Source: Thalassobacillus pellis (GTDB taxonomy: Bacteria; Bacillota; Bacilli; Bacillales; Halobacillaceae). From it: a DNA stretch of 64,000 bases. The DNA is taken from NCBI RefSeq assembly GCF_016908295.1, contig NZ_JAFBDO010000003.1, positions 62,001 to 126,000 of the forward strand, read 5' to 3'. Positions 34,258-43,626 of the stretch are shown here, one piece after another. The translations under genes and the position numbers were made by a program. The notes beneath the pieces were generated by a model. It saw only the letters and a program-made list of their open reading frames with translations, was not told the origin of the DNA and did no database searches. Numbering within the stretch: position 1 is the first letter of the stretch; each line of letters opens with the position of its first letter.

Positions 34258-34292
34258 GCACTTCCTCTATTAAATAGAGGTGGTGCTTTTTT
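34258..34292 (+). terminator. Rho-independent terminator
   Basis: GCAC-x2-CCTCTAT pairs with ATAGAGG-x2-GTGC, then T6. Ends yvbH. The rest of 34199-34512 shows no gene. Confidence 0.75.
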
Positions 34293-34512
34293 ATTGTTTT
34301 TAGCTTTAGCATTTTCCCTCTAATACGTAAACCGATCCTCTTTATGAGTGAAGGCGATAAGGCGAGATTCAGCTTAAGCCTGTCGGTGGGGGAGCACAAT
34401 GCTAGTAGCTTTTGTTCGATACTTTCTCATGCATTTTTTTAGTTCCAAAAGGATAGGTTAAAGTAATTCGATATACCAAAGATGTTTATTTCATTTCATG
34501 TAGGGAGGGGAA

Positions 34513-36330
34513 ATGATGCAGCTCTTTTATACGGTGCGTCCAGGAGATACCATTTCTCAAATAGCGAAGCGGTGGGGGCTGCCAGTGGGATCGGTTATCG
34601 CTGCGAACAATTTAGAACCGCCTTACACGATTTATGTTGGTCAGCAGCTGTCCGTTCCTCCTGGAGTGGATGTCGTTCGTGTCCGGCCTGGTGATTCAGT
34701 TTTTCAAATTGCACAGTCCTTTGGTGTGCCAATGTCTGTCTTGATTGAAGCCAATCAGCTGGTACCTCCATACACCATACAAACTGGGCAGTTGCTGAAG
34801 GTTCCGCCTGGTGTACCATATTACGTGGTGCAGCCTGGGGACACATTGTTTCAGATTGCAAGCAGATTTAATGTGGTAACGAGGGGAGCCAGTAATCCAG
34901 GCATGATCAGACAAGTAAACCAGCTTTCATCTGATGTGATTTTTCCGGGGGATCGACTGATTATTCCATATGCACCTCCAGGAGACCAGGGGCTGATCGC
35001 TTATACCTCCAGCCGTGGCGGAAGCTATGACATTTGGATATATGAGCCTGCCAGGGGAACGAGCAGGAGGATTACACAAGAATTAGGGGAGTCATTTTCT
35101 ATTCCTTTCTGGTCCCAGGACAGCAGAAAAATTGCTTTTGTCGGCAGAGGAGGGATACTTTATGTCATTGATTTAGCGGGAGGTACGATTGCCCGAATTG
35201 ACCAGTTCGCTGAAGGGTTAGGAGTTTATTTAAGCTGGTCTCCTGACAGCCGTAAACTGACCTATACAAAAAATGACACCATCATTATATATCAAACGGT
35301 TACCCACCAGGCGGAAAGGATTATTCAGCCTGGCGCTACTGATGTCCAGTGGTTTCCAAGCGGGGAGGCACTCCTCTATCAGGCACCTGATCAGTCTGGT
35401 GTCAGCCAGCTTTTTTATATTCAAACTGATGGAACAGGCAAACGGCAGATTACGCAAAACACTGGTGGGAGGCTCAACAATGTCCGGCTTTCCCCTGATG
35501 GGGCTTACGTGTTATATACTACTCCTGGGGTCAGCATCTCCCTTATTTACATCATTGAGCTTTCAAGCGGAAATGTGTTCGAAGTAAGTGGTGGCCCGCT
35601 TGCGAAAAATTATTTCCCGGTGTGGTCGCCCGATTCATCGACAATCGCTTACAGCGCCACTGCCCATGAGGATGTCGGATATTTTTCATTAATAAGGACT
35701 ACAGAAAGACAAGGGCAGAACGACCGTACCATGGCAATTTCAGATTGCTTTGCTTCTCCTGTGACATGGTCACCTGATGGCCGGAAAATTGCATATCTGT
35801 CAGGGTGTAATTTTCAGGGTACTGCCAGCGAGATGTGGCTCATTGATTTGCTTCATCCAGTTCCTATCCAATTAATAACAGGTGATGCCATTACTTCTCT
35901 GCAATGGTCTCCCCGACCGATTGCAGTTTCCAAAAACACCTATACAAATAATGAATATCAAGTGCAATTTCAGTATCCTGCCCATTGGCAAAAGGTGACG
36001 GATGAAAGGTATGAAGGCCCGGATGGATTCTTCCAGATTTCAGCAATTTCTTCCGAGGACCCCCTTCATGTCGTATGTCAGAATGAAGCATTTCAGCAAT
36101 TGCTGCCGTACGGTTCCGAACCTCGTGTGATCAGCACCAAAATCCAGGGACAGCAAGCATGCTTTATTTTTCCTTCACCAGACCAGCCTGCAGAAATGAA
36201 CAATCAGGCAGCCTTGATTGTCCGGTACCCCGAGCCGGTTCAAATCGACGGAGAAACTTACAATTATTTTATTCTCTGGGCAGATCAGAGCCACTTAAGA
36301 GAGATAAGCTCGACGCTTGTTTTTTTATAA
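34513..36330 (+). CDS. Triple-LysM protein with beta-propeller domain
   Basis: A 605-residue protein. Three LysM repeats open it (about 4-48, 52-98, 103-153; each has TVRPGDTISQIAKRWG- or VQPGDTLFQIASRF-type start). A PD40/TolB-like beta-propeller follows (about 160-465) with repeated blades such as FWSQDSRKIAFVG, WSPDSRKLTYT and WSPDGRKIAYLSG. A last domain of about 135 residues ends it. There is no signal peptide, as in coat-borne LysM proteins like SafA, so a spore location is possible. The propeller may bind a partner or glycan. ATG behind GGAGGGGAA. Confidence 0.9.
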   Translation: MMQLFYTVRPGDTISQIAKRWGLPVGSVIAANNLEPPYTIYVGQQLSVPPGVDVVRVRPGDSVFQIAQSFGVPMSVLIEANQLVPPYTIQTGQLLKVPPGVPYYVVQPGDTLFQIASRFNVVTRGASNPGMIRQVNQLSSDVIFPGDRLIIPYAPPGDQGLIAYTSSRGGSYDIWIYEPARGTSRRITQELGESFSIPFWSQDSRKIAFVGRGGILYVIDLAGGTIARIDQFAEGLGVYLSWSPDSRKLTYTKNDTIIIYQTVTHQAERIIQPGATDVQWFPSGEALLYQAPDQSGVSQLFYIQTDGTGKRQITQNTGGRLNNVRLSPDGAYVLYTTPGVSISLIYIIELSSGNVFEVSGGPLAKNYFPVWSPDSSTIAYSATAHEDVGYFSLIRTTERQGQNDRTMAISDCFASPVTWSPDGRKIAYLSGCNFQGTASEMWLIDLLHPVPIQLITGDAITSLQWSPRPIAVSKNTYTNNEYQVQFQYPAHWQKVTDERYEGPDGFFQISAISSEDPLHVVCQNEAFQQLLPYGSEPRVISTKIQGQQACFIFPSPDQPAEMNNQAALIVRYPEPVQIDGETYNYFILWADQSHLREISSTLVFL

Positions 36331-36759
36331 CCCCTTTATAAGTTGATTATTCATCTCCCGCACTTTGTCATAAGACTCCAGCAGCTCTTCAGGTACCAGG
36401 TTTCTTCCATATTCCCAGGCATTTGTTTCAATTTCTGATTTCAACTGTGCTACTTCATCATCTTCACCATACATGAAGGTTCTCAGGTCGTGTTTGTGTT
36501 TCTTGAAGGTCAGATAGTAGCCGATCTCATGATAAAGAATAATCTTAACGAAATTTTCCTTCGTTTCATTGAGTTTGATTTTACTCATATAACCGTTGAT
36601 TTCAAGATAGTTAAAATGAATCATATTGTACGAGACGTTATAACTCATAGGCGCAGACAGGTTGTTATTCGCTTCGTAATTAATATCTAAATTGTTCTCT
36701 TCCAATATATTTTTTATAATCTTTTCGATATCCCAAATATATAGCATTTTTGTAATCAC
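36325..36759 (-). CDS. Unknown protein with degenerate metallopeptidase motif
   Basis: A 144-residue protein, not recognised. Helical; residues about 76-92 read ILYHEIGYYLTFKKHKHD, which looks like an HExxH zinc motif with the second His replaced by Tyr (HEIGY), followed by further His. An inactive metallopeptidase-like fold is possible. The start is unclear: GTG at 36759 or ATG at 36747. It overlaps the LysM gene by six bases tail to tail. Confidence 0.6.
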   Translation of the reverse strand: MITKMLYIWDIEKIIKNILEENNLDINYEANNNLSAPMSYNVSYNMIHFNYLEINGYMSKIKLNETKENFVKIILYHEIGYYLTFKKHKHDLRTFMYGEDDEVAQLKSEIETNAWEYGRNLVPEELLESYDKVREMNNQLIKGL

Positions 36760-36959
36760 TATCCTTTTATTGGTATTCTTACTCTTAATATAATTGAATT
36801 TTACAGTAATTTAAACTGGAAAAGGATACACCGTTGGATTAGGGAAGATTTTTAAGAAGGAGAGAGCTCGCATGGTTGAAAAGAATCAGCGCCGAAAAGG
36901 ATTTTCTATCATATTGCTAGAATATGACTAAAGAAGTTTTTCAGAGAGTGAGGGGAAGC

Positions 36960-37508
36960 ATGCCTGTATATATTGCATTTTTAAGAGGTATCAATGTAGG
37001 TGGGCACAATAAAATCAGAATGGCTGATTTAAGAGAGACGCTGGCAAAGCTAGATTTGCATAATTTGAAGACGTATATCCAGAGCGGTAATATTCTATTT
37101 AATAGTGAGGAGAATGAAGAGGATTTACAGAAGAAGATTGCCTTACAAATAGAGGATGCCTTTGATATTTCTACTCCTGTAGTGCTAAGGACTGCAGAAC
37201 AACTGCAACAAATCATCCAGCAATGTCCATTTTCAAACGAAACCCTTACAGCAGCTGCGGCCACTGCAAAGGGCGAAAGTCTCCATGTTGCTTTGCTGCC
37301 GGAGGCACCTGGGGAGGATGGGGTTAATAAACTATTATCCTATACTGACGAAAAAGAACATGGCATCGTAAGTGGACGGGATGTATATCTTCTATTCCAC
37401 GATAGTATTCGGAATTCGAAACTTGGCAATAACCTGAAAAAACTTGGTGTTCCTGCCACCGTGCGTAATTGGAAAACGTTGAAGAAGCTTACCGATATGG
37501 CGGAATAG
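36960..37508 (+). CDS. DUF1697 protein
   Basis: A 182-residue protein with the full DUF1697 pattern: YIAFLRGINVGGHNKIRMADLR at the start, LKTYIQSGNILFNS, and RNSKLGNNLKKLGVPATVRNWKTLKKL at the end. Function unknown. The ATG at 36960 follows AGGGGAA; the frame is open from 36924, but that start has no ribosome site. Monocistronic. Confidence 0.88.
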   Translation: MPVYIAFLRGINVGGHNKIRMADLRETLAKLDLHNLKTYIQSGNILFNSEENEEDLQKKIALQIEDAFDISTPVVLRTAEQLQQIIQQCPFSNETLTAAAATAKGESLHVALLPEAPGEDGVNKLLSYTDEKEHGIVSGRDVYLLFHDSIRNSKLGNNLKKLGVPATVRNWKTLKKLTDMAE

Positions 37509-37877
37509 TATAGCAGAAAAAGAATTTCATATAGACAAAATTATTAGAATTTTTAAAATAATACATTGATTTATCTGTTGATTATTGTTAAAATTGTTGA
37601 TATTCAAAACATAATGTAAAATAACTGCCAATTCTAATCGACTCTGCTGGGACAAAGTGGAGCGACTCATTAGAACTAAGACCAGTTATATGCGCAGTGG
37701 TAGATATATGTTTATTTACTGATGCTGTGTGTATTGCTGGTTTTTTTATACATCAGAATGTATATAGTTTTCGCTAAGAAGTCCTCGATACAGTGAAAAT
37801 TTTAAAAAGTATAAAACAAATTATTGCTTCACGAAAGACGATTAAATGCGAGTTAACTAAATATGCGGAGGGAGTAT
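37509..37877. other. AT-rich leader region of the aminotransferase operon
   Basis: A 369-bp gap with several TTGAT/TTGTT words near 37567-37605 and a loose inverted repeat with arms TTCTAAT (37631-37637) and ATTAGAA (37669-37675). No gene seen. Probably carries the promoter and control sites for the 37.9-42.3 kb operon. Confidence 0.35.
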
Positions 37878-39215
37878 ATGAATCATCTCATCGATCTCGA
37901 CAGGAAATATTTTTTGCATCCTACTTCTTCTATACAGCAACAGCAAAGCCAGGGAGCGAAGTTGATTGTTGAAAGTGGTAATGGGGTCTACTTAAAGGAT
38001 ATGGATGGAAACACCTATATAGATGCGATGTCTTCGTTATGGAATGTCCATATCGGACATGGCAGGGAGGAGCTGGCCGATGCAGCGGCTGCCCAAATGA
38101 AGAAGCTGGCGTTCAGTTCTGCTTTTTCAACTTTTACCCACGAGCCGGCAATTAAGCTGGCTGAAAAAATTGCCTCGATTTCTCCTGAAACCCTGAATGC
38201 GGTTTTCTTTACCTCAGGTGGTTCGGAAGCCAATGATTCTGCCATAAAGCTAGTTCGCCACTATTGGAAAATCCAAGGACAGCCTGATCGCAGGAAAATA
38301 ATTGCTTTAAAGCGCGCTTATCATGGGGTGGCTGCTGCTTCTACCAGCGCGACGGGCATTAAAGAATTCTGGGAGATGGCCGGTCATATGATGGGCGATT
38401 TCACCCATACAGATTCCACCTATCAAAGCACGACAAAAGATGCCATCGCATCTTTACGAAAAAAAATCGAAGAGGAGGGTCCGGAAACGATAGCAGCTTT
38501 TCTGGCTGAACCTGTCCAGGGTGCTGGAGGTGTGCTTATGCCATCAGAGGATTATTTTTCAGAAGTCAGGAAATTATGCGATGAATATGGAATTCTTTTC
38601 ATTGCCGATGAAGTCATTACGGGATTTGGCCGTACAGGCAAAATGTTTGCTCTGGAACACTGGGGAGTAATACCAGATGTTATGACTTTTGCTAAAGGGG
38701 TGACAAGCGGATATATCCCCCTCGGTGGAGTAGTGATTTCAGATGCTGTCCATAACGTGCTCAAACAAAAATCAGAAGGTACGTTATTTCATGGTTTTAC
38801 TTATAGCGGCCACCCAACGGCTGCTGCTGTAGGATTAAAAAATATAGAAGTGATAGAAAAAGAGGGACTGGTTGAAAATTCACATAGAATGGGAGCGAAG
38901 CTGCTGGCAGGCTTCGAACAAATCAAGAAAGAGCTGGATATAGTAGGGGATGTCCGAATGCTTGGTTTGCTGGGAGCAGTAGAACTCGTGAAAAACCCGG
39001 AGACTAACGAGCGGTTTTCCGGAGACTTGAAAGTGGCACCCAGGGTCATCGAGGAACTGCACCAGCGAGGCGTGATCTGCAGGGCAGTCACTTACGAAGG
39101 CATGGATATCATTTGTTTTGCCCCTCCATTAATCATTAATGAAAATCAGATAAATGAAATTTTGACAAAACTCCATGAATCGATACTTTCCATCCAGAAC
39201 GAAATATTAGTTTAA
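37878..39215 (+). CDS. Class III (omega-type) PLP aminotransferase
   Basis: A 445-residue aminotransferase. Motifs: SSLWNVHIGHGREEL, FTSGGSEANDSAIKL, AYHGVAAASTSATG, LFIADEVITGFGRTG with the PLP-binding Asp, and the Schiff-base Lys in MTFAKGVTSGYIPLGG. Class III enzymes of this shape act on omega-amines such as putrescine, cadaverine, 5-aminovalerate or beta-alanine. With glaH and lhgO downstream, 5-aminovalerate or cadaverine is the best guess. ATG 37878 follows GGAGGGAG. Confidence 0.9.
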   Translation: MNHLIDLDRKYFLHPTSSIQQQQSQGAKLIVESGNGVYLKDMDGNTYIDAMSSLWNVHIGHGREELADAAAAQMKKLAFSSAFSTFTHEPAIKLAEKIASISPETLNAVFFTSGGSEANDSAIKLVRHYWKIQGQPDRRKIIALKRAYHGVAAASTSATGIKEFWEMAGHMMGDFTHTDSTYQSTTKDAIASLRKKIEEEGPETIAAFLAEPVQGAGGVLMPSEDYFSEVRKLCDEYGILFIADEVITGFGRTGKMFALEHWGVIPDVMTFAKGVTSGYIPLGGVVISDAVHNVLKQKSEGTLFHGFTYSGHPTAAAVGLKNIEVIEKEGLVENSHRMGAKLLAGFEQIKKELDIVGDVRMLGLLGAVELVKNPETNERFSGDLKVAPRVIEELHQRGVICRAVTYEGMDIICFAPPLIINENQINEILTKLHESILSIQNEILV

Positions 39216-39251
39216 AGAGATATGATTAAAATTTTACGGGAGGCAGGCGGT

Positions 39252-40880
39252 ATGAATGGTGTAGATTTAATTTTTATAAATGGAAATGTAATAACGATGA
39301 ATGAGGAGGCTCCCTCGGCAAGTGCTGTCGTAGTAACCAACGGGGAAGTCAGGTATGCCGGCGAAAACGAACAGGCGCTTATTTGGCGGGATGATGGAAC
39401 AGAGGTGGTAGATTTAGAGGGAAAAACCTTGATGCCCAGTTTCATAGAAAGTCACCTTCACCCATCCATCTACGGTCTGACGTTACTTGAAGTGGATTGC
39501 AAGCCGGATACCACACCTTCGATAGAGACATTGATGGAGAAAATCAGAGAAAAAGCAGTTTCTTTACAAGAAGGCGAATGGATCAAAGGCTTTGGTTGGG
39601 ATGACAGCAGGCTCTTAGAAAAACGTAACCCCACCAGATGGGACCTTGATGAAGTGGCACCCAATCATCCTGTTGTTATTAAACGGGCATGCGCCCATAT
39701 GGCGGTGGCTAACTCGAAGGCGCTTGAGATAAGTGGAATATCAGAACATACTCCTAATCCTCAAGGGGGAAATATCGAATGGGATGCGGAGGGCAGACTG
39801 ACGGGATTATTGCAGGAAAAAGCGCAGGGTTTACTTGCTGCCCCAAAGTATGATCAGGATGATATGGCCGAGGGGATGAAACGTGCTCAGGAAAAGTTCG
39901 CAGCCTGGGGAATCACCACTGTCCATGACATGTCTACCCAAACGGATGATCTCCAGTTATATCAAAGGTTACTAGAAAAAAATGAATTGAATGTAAGGGT
40001 GAGGCCCTGGATGTGGGCTATCGATCAAAATGGTTTTTCCGGTTCACTGGAAAATGTATTAAACGTCGGGTTGCGAAGTGGATTCGGGAATGAGCTTTTG
40101 AAAATACAAGGCTTGAAATTCATGCTGGATGGCAGTGTCGGCGGCAGAACAGCAGCTGTATCTGAAGCTTTTGAGGGGACTGAAAATACCGGAATACTTT
40201 ACAACACTTTTGAAGAAATAGCTCCGTTGATGAAACGAGGTATCGAAGCCGGACTGCGAATTGCCATCCATGCAATCGGTGATCGTGCAATTGATGTAGC
40301 AGTGGATTCTTTCGCCGCTATTCATAACTCGAAGGACATTACCGGAATGCGTAACCGGATTGAACACTGTATATTACCTACAACCGAACACTTGGAGAAA
40401 ATGAAAGAACTCAAACTGATTGCAGGTTCATCACTTGGTTTTTTCTATCAGATTGGTGATAACTATACGAGCAAGTTAGGAAAAGAGCGAATGAAACATG
40501 CTTTTCCACACAAGTCATATAAGGAGTACGGAATTATCGCTCCAGGGAATTCCGATTTACCTGTTACAGATGGGAACCCATGGATGGGCATCTATAGTGC
40601 AGTGACAAGGAAAACTTCCAGTGGACAGGCAGTTGGTGAAGAAGAAAACATTTGTGTATGGGATGCTTTGAAAGCCTATACATCTGATGCTGCATACAGC
40701 TCATGCGAAGAAGAGATGCTAGGGGTGATAAAACCGAACGCAAAAGCAGATTTAATGGTCATTTCAGATAATCCTCTTGAAATTGATCCAGAGAAATTGA
40801 CAGAGATTCAAACCGAACGCACTTATTTACAAGGTACTTTAATATTTGATCAAACACGGAAGGGTGAATGCATTGTTTAG
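39252..40880 (+). CDS. Amidohydrolase of the YtcJ (Amidohydro_3) family
   Basis: A 542-residue cytoplasmic metal-dependent hydrolase. Features: front beta-sandwich GVDLIFINGNVITMNE, the metal motif ESHLHPSIYG (HxH-like) near residue 67-75, carboxylated-Lys/His regions, LDGSVGGRTAAVSE, AIHAIGDRAID and the end APGNSDLPV. YtcJ relatives act on N-substituted amides. In this operon it may free an amine from an amide for the aminotransferase. Start at 39252 is behind GGGAGG; stop overlaps the symporter start. Confidence 0.86.
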   Translation: MNGVDLIFINGNVITMNEEAPSASAVVVTNGEVRYAGENEQALIWRDDGTEVVDLEGKTLMPSFIESHLHPSIYGLTLLEVDCKPDTTPSIETLMEKIREKAVSLQEGEWIKGFGWDDSRLLEKRNPTRWDLDEVAPNHPVVIKRACAHMAVANSKALEISGISEHTPNPQGGNIEWDAEGRLTGLLQEKAQGLLAAPKYDQDDMAEGMKRAQEKFAAWGITTVHDMSTQTDDLQLYQRLLEKNELNVRVRPWMWAIDQNGFSGSLENVLNVGLRSGFGNELLKIQGLKFMLDGSVGGRTAAVSEAFEGTENTGILYNTFEEIAPLMKRGIEAGLRIAIHAIGDRAIDVAVDSFAAIHNSKDITGMRNRIEHCILPTTEHLEKMKELKLIAGSSLGFFYQIGDNYTSKLGKERMKHAFPHKSYKEYGIIAPGNSDLPVTDGNPWMGIYSAVTRKTSSGQAVGEEENICVWDALKAYTSDAAYSSCEEEMLGVIKPNAKADLMVISDNPLEIDPEKLTEIQTERTYLQGTLIFDQTRKGECIV

Positions 40881-42321
40881 TGAGCAGCAGGAATTGATTT
40901 TGATATCTATCATTGCCGTATATTTCGTATTTTTATTCGGATTATCGGTATACATCAACAGAAGTATTAAAACATACGACGATTATAATGTCGCGGGGCG
41001 TTCTACGAAACTGTGGCCGTTAATTCTGACATTTGTCGGTACAGCTATCGGCGGGTCAATCCTCCTCGGCTATATGACCAAAGGCTATCTTTTGGGTATG
41101 GGGCAGCAATGGCTGGCCATTGGATTTACCTTGACTTCCATCGTTATTGCCATATTCATGATGAAGCGGATTCGCCTGCTGGGCGAGAAATACAATATGG
41201 TCACGTTAGGTGACTTTACTGCCCTTCGTTTTGGAGAGGGGGCGAGGCTGCCGACTGTTATCAGTATTCTTTGTGCATACTCTGCCATCACAGGGATGCA
41301 GTTTGTTGCGATCGCAACGATTTTGAAGCTGACCATCGGGTTGAGCATGACCACTGGTATCATTATAAGCTGGGTGCTCCTCACTTTGAAAACCTATTTC
41401 GGAGGACTGAAGTCAGTCATGATCCAGGATGCTATCCATGGAACAATTCAGACGGTAGGAATCTTCTTCTTGTTTGTTGTCATGCTGTTTATGGTAGGTG
41501 ACTGGGGAGCATTTACAGAAAGAGCTGCTAACGCTGAAGCAGGAAATATGCTGGACATCTTTAACATAAGTCCTTCTGAATTCTGGGTTTATATGCTGAC
41601 CATAGGGGCCTATCAGTTTGTCAGGCAGGATGTTTGGCAGCGTTTCTGGGCGGCGAAGGATATCAAAACGGCGAAAAACGGTTTTTGGGCAGCAATCGTA
41701 CTTGGGTTCCTGACTGCCGCCGTCATCATTGTCATTGGAGTTCTCAGCAGATTCGGCTTGAACATTACAAGTGCTGATCCATCTTTGATCTACTACGAAA
41801 TCATCGGGGCTGTATTGCCATTCCCATTGGTGATTATAATGCTTATTGCATTGCTGGCTACGGTGATATCCTGTGCGGATTCGTTCTTCCTGGCAGCGTC
41901 TTCCTCTATTGTTAATGACCTTGTCAAACCTCGTCTAGGAAAAGGCGTCAAGGACAGCCAAATGCTGACCTATAGCAGAATGTCCGTTGTGATCGTGTCA
42001 GTTATCTCCTTATTGCTGGCATTATATATCCCGCAGCTTGTCACTCTCTGGATTACAGGAAGCGCTATGCTGGTTTCAGGGCTGCTTGCCCCAGTGTTGT
42101 TCGGGTTATTCTGGCCGAAAACGACGAAAGCTGCAGGACTTTCCGGAATGTGGGTCGGTCTTGTAGTGGCAGTATTCTGGCAGATCGCCGGTCATCCGTT
42201 TGGTCTTCATCCTGTATTCCTGGGACTGCCTATTTCTATCCTGACAGTTCTGACTGTGACCTTCCTGTCCAAACCAGAACGTGAGAATGCTATGTATGAA
42301 GAATTGAAAAAGTCCAGTTAA
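40873..42321 (+). CDS. Sodium:solute symporter (SSS family)
   Basis: A protein of about 483 residues with roughly thirteen membrane helices. The SSS pattern is seen in SVYINRSIKTYDDYNVAGRSTKLWPLI, GTAIGGSILLGY, and DSFFLAASSSIVNDL of the Na+-site helix. The substrate is probably an amino acid, amine or carboxylate that feeds the neighbouring genes. GGAAGGGTGA precedes the TTG at 40873 (GTG at 40864 is the alternative). Overlaps the amidohydrolase by eight bases. Confidence 0.88.
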   Translation: MFSEQQELILISIIAVYFVFLFGLSVYINRSIKTYDDYNVAGRSTKLWPLILTFVGTAIGGSILLGYMTKGYLLGMGQQWLAIGFTLTSIVIAIFMMKRIRLLGEKYNMVTLGDFTALRFGEGARLPTVISILCAYSAITGMQFVAIATILKLTIGLSMTTGIIISWVLLTLKTYFGGLKSVMIQDAIHGTIQTVGIFFLFVVMLFMVGDWGAFTERAANAEAGNMLDIFNISPSEFWVYMLTIGAYQFVRQDVWQRFWAAKDIKTAKNGFWAAIVLGFLTAAVIIVIGVLSRFGLNITSADPSLIYYEIIGAVLPFPLVIIMLIALLATVISCADSFFLAASSSIVNDLVKPRLGKGVKDSQMLTYSRMSVVIVSVISLLLALYIPQLVTLWITGSAMLVSGLLAPVLFGLFWPKTTKAAGLSGMWVGLVVAVFWQIAGHPFGLHPVFLGLPISILTVLTVTFLSKPERENAMYEELKKSS

Positions 42322-42481
42322 GTACTGAAAATTTCCAACATTATATTATGTGAAGTAAAAAGCAACCTTTAGAAAGGCAGCCCCTTTCAAAGTCGGTTTG
42401 CTAAACGCTTCAAAACTATAATAATTACGTGACTGTCAAAGCTGCAATAGCTCTAAGCGCGAGTGAACCAACGCAGTTTAA

Positions 42482-42524
42482 AAAGCCAGTATGATCCCAA
42501 AATGGGTAATTACTGGCTTTTTTT
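42482..42524 (+). terminator. Rho-independent terminator
   Basis: AAAGCCAGTA pairs with TACTGGCTTT, then TTTT. Ends the symporter operon, separating it from glaH. Confidence 0.8.
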
Positions 42525-42562
42525 GCATTTTAAGTAAGTTTACCTCTGTTAAAGGATTAAAG

Positions 42563-42609
42563 TAAAACTAAGGCTTTCGCCAAAGTACTTGGCGGCAAGC
42601 CGAGGTTTT
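42563..42609. repeat. Copy 2 of a shared nested hairpin
   Basis: Outer arms AAAACTAAGGCTT and AAGCCGAGGTTTT pair with small mismatches; inner CGCCAA/TTGGCG. The core 42572-42601, read on the minus strand, matches the core at 27149-27178 in all but two bases and one indel. It sits 50 bp upstream of glaH and so is not only a gene-end signal; it could attenuate glaH. Confidence 0.65.
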
Positions 42610-42663
42610 CAAATTGATGGACATAGCTATTTATTTAGAAAAATAACTTAGGAGGCGTTTCAT

Positions 42664-43599
42664 ATGTGTGCAGTTGAATTAAAAAAAGGAAAAAGAGAAT
42701 ATCAGAACGGCGAGGGGTTTCGCATTTACAAACATGCAGCACATAACAGAATGTATTATATTGAATTGGAAGATGATGTGGTGAATCAATTTTTGGAGGA
42801 TCTGAGGGATGTCAGTGACGAGCAATTGGAATACATTCCTTATATGAGGCTTGTAGTGGCTGATAAACTGCTCCAGCTGACGAGTGAAGATTTCGGCAGA
42901 ATGGTGAGAGACATTCTGCATGACCGTGAGACAGGCGGGTTTACTATTGGCTTGCAGAACCAAACAACAGACCCTCAGGATTTTGTGAAGTTTTCTACAG
43001 CACTTAGCCACCTTGCTGGCTTGCCTAATTTCGATGCGATGTCAGGTAAATATTATGCCAGGTTTGCAGTAAAGCACACAGACAGCAGCGATTCCTATTT
43101 GCGTCAGGCTTATCGTTTGTTTACGCTTCATACAGATGGGACATATGTGGACGAACCGACAGACTGGCTGCTGATGATGAAAATGGATGAGCAGAACGCT
43201 ATGGGTGGAAGGTCAAGGCTGCTTCATCTTGATGATTGGGAGGATCTTGACCATTTTTATCACCACCCTCTTGCTGCTTATCCATTTAAATATAAAGCTC
43301 CAGCGAGCAAGAACGTGGAAGAAGATGTATATCGACAGACTTTTTATGAACAAAACAACAAACCGTGCATTTGTTTCATTGATCAATTTGCATACCCAGA
43401 AACGATTGACCATGCGAACTATCTGAAGGATCTTTCCAGTTCCATGGAAAATTCAGAAGCGACGATTGGGCTTGATCTTCCAGTAGGGGACTTGATTATG
43501 CTGAATAATCGTTTTTGGCTTCATGGCAGGGAGCCATTTGAGGAAAACACGCAGCTTCACAGAGAATTGTTGCGGCAACGAGGCAGATTCGCGAAATAA
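42664..43599 (+). CDS. glaH: Glutarate 2-hydroxylase GlaH (CsiD)
   Basis: A 311-residue Fe(II)/2-oxoglutarate dioxygenase that turns glutarate into L-2-hydroxyglutarate. Metal ligands H156 and D158 in LHTDGTYVDE and H287 in RFWLHGREPF; Arg residues near the end suit the 2-oxoglutarate site. Length and motifs match CsiD/GlaH. GGAGGCG precedes the ATG. lhgO lies 27 bp downstream and oxidises its product, so the pair forms one pathway. Confidence 0.93.
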   Translation: MCAVELKKGKREYQNGEGFRIYKHAAHNRMYYIELEDDVVNQFLEDLRDVSDEQLEYIPYMRLVVADKLLQLTSEDFGRMVRDILHDRETGGFTIGLQNQTTDPQDFVKFSTALSHLAGLPNFDAMSGKYYARFAVKHTDSSDSYLRQAYRLFTLHTDGTYVDEPTDWLLMMKMDEQNAMGGRSRLLHLDDWEDLDHFYHHPLAAYPFKYKAPASKNVEEDVYRQTFYEQNNKPCICFIDQFAYPETIDHANYLKDLSSSMENSEATIGLDLPVGDLIMLNNRFWLHGREPFEENTQLHRELLRQRGRFAK

Positions 43600-43626
43600 A
43601 TAACGTCAGAGGAGGAAAATCAGGAA

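Noticed and set aside
36872-36931. 19-codon frame with a very good ribosome site before the DUF1697 gene
   Set aside because: The AAGGAG site is attractive, but the peptide has no clear design and no attenuator hairpin follows; could be chance.
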